From NCBI GenBank assembly GCA_016704895.1, contig JADIZG010000005.1:1-64000 (forward strand): a DNA stretch of 64,000 nt, given 5' to 3'. The notes below the pieces were generated by a model. That model was given only the letters and a program-made list of their open reading frames with translations, had not been told where the DNA came from and made no database searches. The translations under genes were made by a program, and so were the position numbers. The stretch's first letter is position 1. Each line of letters begins with the position of its first letter. This DNA is from Betaproteobacteria bacterium. Lineage in GTDB: Bacteria > Pseudomonadota > Gammaproteobacteria > Burkholderiales > Casimicrobiaceae. Shown in pieces: positions 35,171 to 44,430 of this stretch.

Positions 35171-36177
35171 CGCTCCGGCACCGCGAAGCGGCGCGGCGCG
35201 GCGCGCGCGACCACGCGCGCGATCGCGGAGGGACGACGTGCGTTCCAGGTCACGGCGGACGTGGCGCCGTCGGTCACGAGCGCGACCGACGCGAGGCGGC
35301 CCCGTTCGAGCCACTCGACGGCGGGCGCGAGCCACGCACGATCGATCTCCTCGAGCGCGCGGCCGACGCCGGGGAGCGCTACGACGACGTGCGACGCGGG
35401 ACGCGTCGCCGGCACCGCGTCGATCGCCGCCTCGAACGATCCCGGCAGCGGCATCGCCTCGCCGCCGGAAGCCAGCGCGAGTCCGCGCACGAGGTCGGCC
35501 GCACGGCCGGCGGATGCGTGCACCCGGAACGGCGCGGCCAGCCCGACGTCGGCCAGCTGCCCGCCGCCCCAGAACCACACGCCGTTGCACGGCGCGAGAC
35601 CGAGGCGCGCGCGCGCCTGGTTGACCGGGTGCGCGTTCAGCAGCATCTGGATTTCCGTCGACCAGCGCGGCCAGAGGCGCGCGGCGCCGCCGGTCGGCAG
35701 GTGCGGAGACATCATCGATCCGAGCACGGTGTCGAGCGGCACGGTGACGAGGTCGGGACGCGCGTTCGTCGTGACGAACCAGGTGTCCGGGCGCGGCGCG
35801 ACGAACGCGATGCCGTCCTCCGCGAAGTGCCGGTTCAGCGCGTCGACCAGCGTGCGCGCATCGGCCGCGGAGAGGTCGTCGACGCGGCCCGCGACCGCCA
35901 CGTCCTCGCGTCCGGCGACCAGGTGCACGGGTTCCGCCGCGAGCACGAACGACGCATGCGGGTCGACGCCGGCGCCGAGCGCCGCGAGCGGCGCCACCGG
36001 GACGTCGTGCGCGGGTTCGGACGCGGCCGAGCCGAGCGAGGCGAGCAGCGCCGCGGGCATGCCGCGCGGCTCGACGCGGGGGCGCGACCACGACGCGAGG
36101 CGCGAGAGCGGGCGCGACGACGCGAGCGCAGCGCGGTCGAGCGAGGCGAGGCCGGGGACGACGAACGTGAAGCGCAT
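35167..36177 (-). CDS. RpfE-type regulatory/phosphoglycerate mutase-like protein
   Basis: The 336-residue protein has no signal peptide. It matches the RpfE-type family found next to recJ in Xanthomonas and many Betaproteobacteria, with some resemblance to cofactor-independent phosphoglycerate mutase domains (HLPTGGAARLWPRWSTEIQMLL, NGVWFWGGGQLAD). The biochemical role is not established. The start MRFTFVVPG (36177) is conserved in style; the gene is coupled to recJ and divergent from lolC. Confidence 0.8.
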   Translation of the reverse strand: MRFTFVVPGLASLDRAALASSRPLSRLASWSRPRVEPRGMPAALLASLGSAASEPAHDVPVAPLAALGAGVDPHASFVLAAEPVHLVAGREDVAVAGRVDDLSAADARTLVDALNRHFAEDGIAFVAPRPDTWFVTTNARPDLVTVPLDTVLGSMMSPHLPTGGAARLWPRWSTEIQMLLNAHPVNQARARLGLAPCNGVWFWGGGQLADVGLAAPFRVHASAGRAADLVRGLALASGGEAMPLPGSFEAAIDAVPATRPASHVVVALPGVGRALEEIDRAWLAPAVEWLERGRLASVALVTDGATSAVTWNARRPSAIARVVARAAPRRFAVPER

Positions 36178-36248
36178 CGGGCGGGAGACGGCGGACGGTC
36201 GGGAGCGCGACCGGCGGGGGAACTGCGGACGACCCGACGAGTCTAGCA

Positions 36249-36257
36249 TGCGATAAT
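36249..36257 (+). promoter_or_regulatory. Extended -10 promoter of lolCD
   Basis: TGCGATAAT at 36249-36257 is an extended -10 (TGn before GATAAT), about 40 bases before the lolC start in the divergent gap. No good -35 is seen, which an extended -10 can tolerate. Confidence 0.45.
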
Positions 36258-36297
36258 CGCGGCCCGCATCGTCGATGCGTCCGACGCACCGATCGCC

Positions 36298-37537
36298 TTG
36301 TCCCCCTACGAACTCGCCATCGGCCTGCGCTACACGCGCGCCCGCAAGGGCTCGGGCCGCAACGCGTTCATCTCGTTCATCGCGCTGATGTCGATGGCCG
36401 GCATCGCGCTCGGCGTCGCCGCGCTCATCGTCGTGCTGTCGGTGATGAACGGCTTCCAGCAGGAGCTGCGCAACCGGATCCTGTCGGTGGCCTCGCACAT
36501 CGAGGTGCGGGGCATTCCCGCGCTCGCGGACTGGGAGACGGTCGCGCGGCAGGCGCTCGAGAACCCGCGCGTGAAGGCGGCGGCGCCCTACGTGCTCGGG
36601 CAGGCGATGCTGTCGGCGGGCGACGTGAACCGCGGCGTCATCGTGCGCGGCATCGACCCGTCCCGCGAGGACACGGTCGCCGACGTCGGCAGCCACATGC
36701 GCCGCGGCTCGCTCGCGGACCTGAAGCCCGGCGGGTTCGGCATCGTGCTGGGCGCCGAGGTCGCGCGCGCGCTCGGCGTCCTCGTCGGCGACACCGTCGT
36801 GGCGATCACGCCGCAGGGCACGGTGACGCCCGCCGGCACGCTGCCGCGCATCAAGAGCTTCCGCGTCGTCGGCATCTTCGAGATCGGCATGTACGAGTTC
36901 GACAGCGGACTCGCGCTCATCGACCTAGCCGACGCGCAGAAGCTCTACCGGGTGGACGGCGTGTCGGGCGTGCGCCTGAAGCTCGACGACCTGTTCGCCG
37001 CGCCCGCGGTCGCGCGCGAGCTCGCGCGCACGTTGCGCACCGACGCGGAGCTGCGCGACTGGACGCAGAGCCACGCGAACTTCTTCCGCGCCGTGCAGAT
37101 CGAGAAGCGCGTGATGTTCATCATCCTGACGCTGATCGTCGCCGTCGCCGCGTTCAACATCGTGTCGGCGCAGGTGATGCTCGTGACCGACAAGCAGGCC
37201 GACATCGCGATCCTGCGCACGCTCGGCGCGTCGCCGGCGTCGATCCTGGCGATCTTCGTGATCCAGGGCGCGCTGATCGGCGTGATCGGGACGCTGATCG
37301 GCGTGGCGGGCGGCGTGGCCCTCGCGCTCAACGTCGAGACGGTCGTGCCCGCGATCGAGCGGACGCTCGGTGTCACGTTCCTCGACAAGAGCATCTACTA
37401 CATCAGCGACCTGCCCTCCGACCTGCAGCGCGCCGACGTCGTGACCGTCGCGGTCATCGCGCTGGTGCTCGCGCTCGTCGCCACGCTCTACCCGAGCTGG
37501 CGCGCCGCGCGCGTCAATCCCGCCGAGGCGCTGCGCT

Positions 37538-37545
<8 letters not shown>
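36298..37545 (+). CDS. lolC: Lipoprotein-releasing ABC permease LolC/E
   Basis: The 415-residue inner-membrane protein has TM1 with SFIALMSMAGIALGVAALIVVLSVMNGFQQELRNRI, a periplasmic domain, and the FtsX-type C-terminal core (LVTDKQADIAILRTLGASPASI) with three helices. It extracts lipoproteins from the inner membrane for LolA. The start is TTG 36298 (MSPYELAIGLRYTRARKG), typical in length. Only one permease is present next to lolD, as in the single-gene LolF arrangement. Confidence 0.93.
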
Positions 37546-38215
<670 letters not shown>

Positions 38216-38224
<9 letters not shown>

Positions 38225-38250
38225 CCCCGGCCTCATCGGGGTCCGACCCC
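38216..38250. repeat. GGGGTCTGACCCC double palindrome at lolD end
   Basis: Two copies, GGGGTCTGACCCC (38216-38228) and GGGGTCCGACCCC (38238-38250), nine bases apart. They lie between the convergent lolD and metalloprotease genes. The first provides the lolD stop. The same two-unit element is at 50452-50486. Confidence 0.9.
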
Positions 38251-38326
38251 GGGTTTCGCCGGGGCCCGTTTTCGCCGGTGTTCGCGACCCGGAGCCCGCG
38301 GTGCGCTTCGTGTCGCGGCGCGCGAA

Positions 38327-40606
38327 TCAGTTGACGACGAAGCTGGTGCCGGCGCTGACGGTCGATCCGTTGCGCGTCGCGCGGCTCGTCACCGTGTAGG
38401 TGCCGCGGCGGGAGTAGGACCGTATCGAGTAGGCGACCGATGCCGTCCCCGCGCTTCCGGTCGTGGCGGAGAGCGTCCGGACGTTGCCGTCGGGATCGCG
38501 CACCTTGACACTGACCGACGCGCCGGAGACCGGGACGCCGCCGCTCGTCACCTTGGTCGTGATCATTGCGCTCACCGATCCGTAGCGCGGCCGCCAGTAG
38601 CTCGAATTGTCGGTCGAGGCGACCGCGTCGATCGTCTGGACGCCCGCGTCGGCGACCGGCGGGGGCGGCGTGGCAGTCGCGTCGATCGCGACCGTTCCGC
38701 TGGCGGAGCCCGCCATGGCGAGCGCGGCGACGTTGGTGGCCTTCAGTGTCAGCGGGTAGAAGCCGGCCGGGGCGGCGGCGGGCGTCGTCACCAGGATCGA
38801 CGCGACCGCGCTTCCACCGGCGACGACGCTCGGCGTGCGCGCGTTGGTCGCGCCCCAGCCGCTCGGCACCGTGGCGCTCACGTCGAAGTTCGTCGGCGCG
38901 CACCCGCAGGAATCGCGGTTCTGCGCCTCGACCGTGTAGGTGACCGACGCGCCGGCGGGCGTCCAGATCGTCTCGCCGGGCGTGATCGTCACCGCAGGCG
39001 CGGCACGGGTGCAGCTCGCGGGCGGGAACGTGACGCTGACGCGGGCCCCGGTCGAGCCGGCCGAGAGCGTCGAGATCCTCAACCCGGACTGCGGGTCGGT
39101 GAACGACCTGCCGGCCGTGAGCGCCGCGTCGGACCACGCGCTCGTCGAGGGCGTCATGTCGAGCAGGTAGCTGCTGTCGGCGACGCCGCCGGTCACCTTC
39201 CGGACGAGGACGCCCGACAGGACGTTGGCGTTGCCGGCGAGGAACGCGTCGTAGCCCTTCGCCTGGCGGGCCTCGACGTAGAACCATTCGTTCGCCACCC
39301 CGCAGGCGGACGCGCGCGGGATCTTGAGCGCGCGGGGCTGGCTGTTGCGCGCGTCCTCGATCGGCGCGATGTCGAACGTGGCGGTCCCGGCAACCGCGGG
39401 GACCGTCGTGAGCGGCGGCGAGTAGCCGTCGTCGAGCCAGCCCAGGCGTTCCTTCTGGAACGCGTTGTAGTGGCCGCCCGAATTGCTTCCCATCAGGTCG
39501 AACACGTCGCCGTATTCGGAGGTGGAGCAGCCGGAGGCGGCGACCGAGGCCGATCCGCAGTCGAGCGAGTGCGAGTGGAAGAGCCCGAGGTTGTGGCCCA
39601 GCTCGTGGCCGACGACCTTGACCGAGAATCCGTACTTGGTGTGGATCCACGCCTGCGACGGATTGCCGCCGACCGTGCCCAGGCCCCACCAGCCGCAGGC
39701 GTTCGACGGGAACACGTAGACGAGCCGCGCGTAGCTCGACAGCACGTAGCCCGCGGCCGAGGCCGCGGCCTTCGCCTGCGTCGCGATCGCGGCGAAGTCG
39801 CAGCTCGTCGAGGTCGCCGCGATCGTGAACCACCCGGCGACCGCGCCGGTGAGCGTCGTCTGCTGGTACGACACCTCGTGGTCGAACGCGCTCGTCGTGC
39901 CGAACAGCACGTTCTGCGCGTAGGCGACGCTGTACGGCTGCGAAGGCGCGTTGCTGAAGTTGACGAGGATCGCGAGCGTCGACTGCGGGCCCTTGGTGTT
40001 CGGGACGACCGCGAGCGCCTTCTCGCCCATGACCTCGGCCCGGCCGGCGACGACGATGGCCCCGCCGAGGCGCACGCCGCGGACGCTCACGACCGCCCCG
40101 GTCGCGATGTCCGGCACCGCGCCGGCGAAGTGCAGCGAATAGCGGCCCTTCGGCGTGTTCAGGAAGTGCAGGTAGTGATCGTCGGCGGCGTCGACGTGGT
40201 CGACGTGCAGCACCTCGATCTCGCCCGCCTCGTCGGCGGCTTCCTCGACGTAGGGGCGGACCTCGGCCGGGAGGCTCGCGCGCATCCCGGCGGGCAGCGC
40301 GACCCGAAGCACCTCGGCGGGGTCGAGGTCGACGAGATCGAGCAATTCCTGCTGGCGCCGACGGGCGATCTCGACGAGCGGCGCCAGCGTCAGCGCCTTG
40401 TCGGTGGCCGACTTGGCGCGGGCATGGACCGATCGCGTCGCCAGGAGCTTCACCGTCAGGTCGCGGGCGGCTGCCGATTCGGCGGCCCGGGAGGGCGCCC
40501 GGGCCTCGCCGCCGGCGTCCACCTGGCGAACGACGGCATGGCCGGCCGCGGACAGGATCCCGCCGGACACGAGGAAGACGACGAGGAAACGGACGCAGAG
40601 CTTCAT
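38327..40606 (-). CDS. Secreted metzincin metalloprotease (M11/gametolysin-like) with Ig-like C-terminal domains
   Basis: The 759-residue protein has a signal peptide (1-24), an N-terminal propeptide-like region, and a catalytic domain with HELGHNLGLFH (His334, Glu335, His338, His344) and a downstream Met-turn DLMGS (Met372), the pattern of M11-like metzincins. Repeated Cys in the catalytic domain imply disulfides. After about residue 540 there are a NEW3-like domain and a final Ig-like domain (GSVSAMITTKVTSGGVPVSGASVSVKV to GTYTVTSRATRNGSTVSAG). GGAG precedes ATG 40606. It is probably exported by type II secretion. The target protein is unknown. Confidence 0.88.
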   Translation of the reverse strand: MKLCVRFLVVFLVSGGILSAAGHAVVRQVDAGGEARAPSRAAESAAARDLTVKLLATRSVHARAKSATDKALTLAPLVEIARRRQQELLDLVDLDPAEVLRVALPAGMRASLPAEVRPYVEEAADEAGEIEVLHVDHVDAADDHYLHFLNTPKGRYSLHFAGAVPDIATGAVVSVRGVRLGGAIVVAGRAEVMGEKALAVVPNTKGPQSTLAILVNFSNAPSQPYSVAYAQNVLFGTTSAFDHEVSYQQTTLTGAVAGWFTIAATSTSCDFAAIATQAKAAASAAGYVLSSYARLVYVFPSNACGWWGLGTVGGNPSQAWIHTKYGFSVKVVGHELGHNLGLFHSHSLDCGSASVAASGCSTSEYGDVFDLMGSNSGGHYNAFQKERLGWLDDGYSPPLTTVPAVAGTATFDIAPIEDARNSQPRALKIPRASACGVANEWFYVEARQAKGYDAFLAGNANVLSGVLVRKVTGGVADSSYLLDMTPSTSAWSDAALTAGRSFTDPQSGLRISTLSAGSTGARVSVTFPPASCTRAAPAVTITPGETIWTPAGASVTYTVEAQNRDSCGCAPTNFDVSATVPSGWGATNARTPSVVAGGSAVASILVTTPAAAPAGFYPLTLKATNVAALAMAGSASGTVAIDATATPPPPVADAGVQTIDAVASTDNSSYWRPRYGSVSAMITTKVTSGGVPVSGASVSVKVRDPDGNVRTLSATTGSAGTASVAYSIRSYSRRGTYTVTSRATRNGSTVSAGTSFVVN

Positions 40607-41361
40607 CGGGCACTCCATCGCTTGCGATCGACGGGCGGAATGCCCGCGAGCACGGGCGCGACCCGGGGCGGGGTGATCCGGATCGCGTTTCTCGAAATTT
40701 GTTGTACGTTACAAAAATGCGCCCATTTGTCGATATCCGCCCCCGGCATCTGCCGGAGAGCGTCAAGTCTTCTGGCCAAAATCCGTCAGGAAGGGCGTGC
40801 CGCGGACCTTGCGGCGATCTCCGCCCCACTGGGGTCGATGGCGTACTGCACAAGCCGTGCCTAAAAGGCGTCGGAGGGCTGGTGAGGGGGCGGGAGGACA
40901 GGATGGCCGGACGGTCGGCGCGAAGCCGGGCCGATCGAGCCGCTGGTCGTGTATTGATGAGTGCGTCAATCGAATAAACGACGATTTATGTCGTATTTCA
41001 ACAAGACTAATTGAATAAAATAGGCTAATCGTAATCATAGATAGACCATAGCGCTCTTATCTGGCGGCAAGATTGTCCAACGAGCGAACGGTCACGCGCT
41101 AATTGCGTTCGTCATCTACAAACGCGCAGCGGCAATCGTTCCGGCATCGACGCGCTGGGCGTCGGGATCGCACCGGCCTCGAGAGGCGCGCAGCGGGAAC
41201 GTGTCCCGCCGGCGTCGACCGACGCGGTCGGCGGCCGACGTCATTTGCCCCGGTGGGGGGCACGACGCCTGTCAGCGGGCAGGGGGGGCGGTGGCTCGAC
41301 GCCCGGACCGACCGGGCCCGGGAACGGACCGGCCGGGGGGAAGGGGGGGGCGCCGCGGGGG
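40607..41361. other. 755-base gene-free stretch: operator-like palindrome, A+T-rich patch, G-rich tail
   Basis: Upstream of the protease, TTGTA-CGT-TACAA (40702-40714) is an operator-like palindrome. From about 40950 to 41110 composition drops well below the surroundings, with a small ACGAC/GTCGT hairpin near 40980. From 41280 to 41360 the sequence is very G-rich. The frames present look spurious. The patch may be a leftover of transferred DNA. Confidence 0.5.
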
Positions 41362-42005
41362 TCAATACTCGATCGCGATCGGATCGAGCGCGCGCCACAG
41401 GTACCAGGTCGCGGCGCTGCGCCAGGGGCGCCAGCGCTCGCCCAGTTCGCGCAGCGCGTCCGCCGTCATCGCGTCGCCGCCCCGGTAGTGGAGGGCGGCG
41501 GCCTTGCGCAGGCCGAGGTCGTCGACCGGCAGGACGTCCGGTCGAAGTTCGTGGAACATCAGGAACATCTCGGCGGTCCAGCGACCGATGCCACGGACGT
41601 CGACGAGCGCGGCGATCAGCGACTCGTCGTCGAGCCGTTTCCAGGCCCCGGGGTCGAGCCGGCCGGACACGAAGTGGCCGGCGAGGTCCGCCAGGTAGGC
41701 GGCCTTGCGCTCCGAGAATCCCGCCGATCGCAGGTCGGGCGCGCCAGGGCGGCCACCCGCGCCGGATCGAGTCGGGGGAATGCCCGCGCAGCGTCTTCCG
41801 GGGCGGCGGTCGCGACGAGGCGCCGCCAGATCGCATCGGCCGCCTTCACCGAGATCTGCTGCCCGGTGATCGCGCGCGCCAGCGCGGTGAACGCGTCGCT
41901 GCGCCGCTTGAGGCTGGCCCCCGGGTGGGCGCGGACGAGCTTCCGCATCACGCGGTCGCGGCGCGCGAGGTCGGTCGCCGCCTCGTCCCACCAGCGCGGC
42001 TTCAT
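41362..42005 (-). CDS. AlkA-like DNA-3-methyladenine glycosylase, apparent frameshift
   Basis: The HhH-GPD glycosylase removes alkylated bases. The N-terminal half (from ATG 42005: AHPGASLKRRSDAFTALARAITGQQISVKAADAIWRRL) and the C-terminal half (LRSAGFSERKAAYLADLAGHF, DVRGIGRWTAEMFLMF with the catalytic Asp in LPVDDLGL) are in different frames. One missing base near 41735-41745 joins ALARP with DLRSAG, and the 3n+2 length agrees. The ATG overlaps the DUF2062 gene stop. Confidence 0.85.
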
Positions 42006-42562
42006 CGCGCGGGCGGGCGTTCTCGCGCGCGCTTGCGCCACATCGCGACGACGTGGCAGCGCCAGACGACGCGGACCGCCACGAAGCCGACGGTGGCGAG
42101 CGTCAGCGCGAGCAGCACGATGCCGAGCGCCAGCGGCTTGCCCAGCTCGGCCATCCAGGCGGCGAGCGCCGGGACGTAGCTGGCGGCGTCGACGAACGGC
42201 GGCGGCAGCACGGCGACCACCGGCGGCGCGTCGGGAAAGAACAGGCGGCCGTACTCGTAGGCCAGGAGGTAGAGCGGAACGATCGTGAAGGGGTTCGTGT
42301 AGAGCGTCGTGATCGCCGCGAGCGGGAAGTTGGCGCGCCACAGGAGCGAGAGCGCGATCGCGCCGGCGACCTGGACCGGTCCCGGGATCAGTCCGCACAG
42401 CAGGCCGACCGCCACGCCGCGGGCGGTCGACCGGCGGTTCAGGTGCCACAGGTCGGGATCCGACAGCGCAGGGACGTGACGGACCACCCACGGGTGGCGG
42501 GTGATCTTCTGGACCGAGGGCTTGAGCCTCTCGATCCACGCTCGCAGGGCTTTTCTCAGCAT
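42002..42562 (-). CDS. DUF2062 membrane protein
   Basis: The 186-residue protein has about three hydrophobic segments (GVAVGLLCGLIPGPVQVAGAIALSLLW, FTIVPLYLLAYEYG, LALGIVLLALTLATVGFVAV) and the DUF2062 pattern (NPFTIVPLY). Function is unknown. It overlaps the glycosylase gene by ATGA and is divergent from the peptide ABC operon. Confidence 0.85.
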   Translation of the reverse strand: MLRKALRAWIERLKPSVQKITRHPWVVRHVPALSDPDLWHLNRRSTARGVAVGLLCGLIPGPVQVAGAIALSLLWRANFPLAAITTLYTNPFTIVPLYLLAYEYGRLFFPDAPPVVAVLPPPFVDAASYVPALAAWMAELGKPLALGIVLLALTLATVGFVAVRVVWRCHVVAMWRKRARERPPAR

Positions 42563-42621
42563 GGGATGGTGAAAATGGTACTATGCGCGGCTTTTTTTCC
42601 CGGGACAGGTCCAGGCAGTCC

Positions 42622-44406
42622 ATGTATCGCCGGTTCGCCAAGCTCGTTCGTTCGCTCGTCGCCCTCGCGGCACTCGTTGCGGCAGCAGCTGCGCCGGCCG
42701 CGGACCCGTCGAAGGTCTACCGGATCGCGTTCCCGACCGCGGAGACCGGGTTCGACCCGGCGCGCGTCTCGGACCTCTATTCGAACACGGTCAACGAGGC
42801 GATCTTCGAGCGCCTCCTCACCTACGACTACCTCGCGCGCCCGGCGAAGCTCGTGCCGCTCGCGGCCGAGGCGATGCCGCAGGTGACGGACAACGGCCGC
42901 ACCTACACGTTCCGGATCCGCAAGGGCATCCACTACACGCCCGACCCGGCGTTCAAGGGCCGGAAGCGCGAGCTCGTCGCCGGCGACTTCGCCTACACGA
43001 TCAAGCGCCACGCGGACCCGAAGAACCGCTCGCCCTGGGCGTTCATGGTCGAGGGCAGGATCGCGGGCCTCGACGTGCTGATCGAGCAGGCGAAGAAGAC
43101 CGGGAAGTTCGACTACGACGCGAAGATCCCCGGCCTCGAGACGCCCGATCCGTACACGCTCGTGATCCGGCTCGTCGCGCCCGACTACCTGTTCAACTAC
43201 ACGGTCGCGCACGTCCCGTACGGCGCGATGGCGCGCGAGGTGGTCGAGGCCTACGGCGACGACATCGGCGCGCACCCGGTCGGGACCGGGCCGTACGTGC
43301 TGAAGGAGTGGAAGCGCGCGTCGCGCATCGTGCTCGAGGCGAATCCCGACTACCGGGGCTTCACCTGGGACTTCGCGCCCGCGGAGCCCGCGTGGGACGA
43401 CGCGATCGTCAAGGCGATGCAAGGCAAGAAGATGCCCCGGATCGGGCGCGTCGAGATCTCGATCATCGAGGAGGACCAGTCGCGCTGGCTCGCGTTCGGC
43501 GGCAAGGAGCTCGACGTCCTGGCGCTGCCCGGCACGTTCCGGCCGCAGGCGGTGGGCGCGGATGGCAACCTGCTGCCCCGCTGGACCGGCGAGGGCGTCA
43601 GTCTCTTCAAGGCAATCGACCCCGAGCTCACCTACACGATCTTCAACTTCCGCGATCCGGTGATCGGCGGCTTCACGCCGGAGAAGCTCGCGCTGCGCCG
43701 CGCGATCATCATGGCGTACGACGTGCGCGAGGAGATCGAGGTCGTGCGCAAGGGACAGGCGGTGCAGGCGCACATGCCGATCCCGGCCGGCGTCGTCGGC
43801 CACGACCCGTCGTACCGCACGATCAACCCGTACGACCCCGCGCTCGCGAACCGGCTGCTCGACCGGTTCGGATACCGGAAGGGCGCGGACGGCTGGCGCC
43901 GGATGCCCGACGGCAAGCCGCTCGTCATGCGGCAGGCGACGCAGACCTCGCAGATCGACCGGACGTACAACGAGCTGTGGAAGAAGGCGATGGACTCGAT
44001 CGCGGTCCGCATCGAGTTCGACTCCGGCAAGTTCGGCGACAACCTGAAGGCCGCGAAGGCCTGTCAGCTGATGATGTGGGGCGCGGCGTGGATCGCCGAC
44101 TACCCCGACGGCGACAACTTCATGCAGCTGCTCTACGGGCCGAACACCGGGCAGAGCAACAACGGCTGCTACGAGTCGAAGTCGTTCGACGCGCTCTACG
44201 ACAGGGCGCGCGCGATGTCGCCGGACCGGCCCGAGCGCAACCGGCTGTTCCTCGAGATGACCCGGCAGATGCAGGTCGACGGCGCGTGGGCGATGCACGT
44301 GTCGCGCGAGCGCAACCAGATGATCCGGCCGTGGGTGCTGGGCTACAAGAAGCACCCGATCCTGCACGCCGAGTGGCTCTACATGGACCTCGAGCCGCGG
44401 ACCTGA
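42622..44406 (+). CDS. Peptide/oligopeptide ABC substrate-binding protein 1 (family 5)
   Basis: The 594-residue family-5 binding protein has a signal peptide ending PAAA and motifs typical for Dpp/Opp/Yej receptors (GFDPARVSDLYSNTVNEAIFERLLTYDYLARP, HPVGTGPYVLKEW, DYPDGDNFMQLLYGPNTGQSN). ATG 42622 is chosen over ATG 42583, because TACTAT at 42579 may be the -10. It is the first of two tandem binding proteins in an operon with two permeases and a fused ATPase. The ligand is unknown. Confidence 0.92.
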   Translation: MYRRFAKLVRSLVALAALVAAAAAPAADPSKVYRIAFPTAETGFDPARVSDLYSNTVNEAIFERLLTYDYLARPAKLVPLAAEAMPQVTDNGRTYTFRIRKGIHYTPDPAFKGRKRELVAGDFAYTIKRHADPKNRSPWAFMVEGRIAGLDVLIEQAKKTGKFDYDAKIPGLETPDPYTLVIRLVAPDYLFNYTVAHVPYGAMAREVVEAYGDDIGAHPVGTGPYVLKEWKRASRIVLEANPDYRGFTWDFAPAEPAWDDAIVKAMQGKKMPRIGRVEISIIEEDQSRWLAFGGKELDVLALPGTFRPQAVGADGNLLPRWTGEGVSLFKAIDPELTYTIFNFRDPVIGGFTPEKLALRRAIIMAYDVREEIEVVRKGQAVQAHMPIPAGVVGHDPSYRTINPYDPALANRLLDRFGYRKGADGWRRMPDGKPLVMRQATQTSQIDRTYNELWKKAMDSIAVRIEFDSGKFGDNLKAAKACQLMMWGAAWIADYPDGDNFMQLLYGPNTGQSNNGCYESKSFDALYDRARAMSPDRPERNRLFLEMTRQMQVDGAWAMHVSRERNQMIRPWVLGYKKHPILHAEWLYMDLEPRT

Positions 44407-44430
44407 CGCGATGCCCGACACGACGCGACG

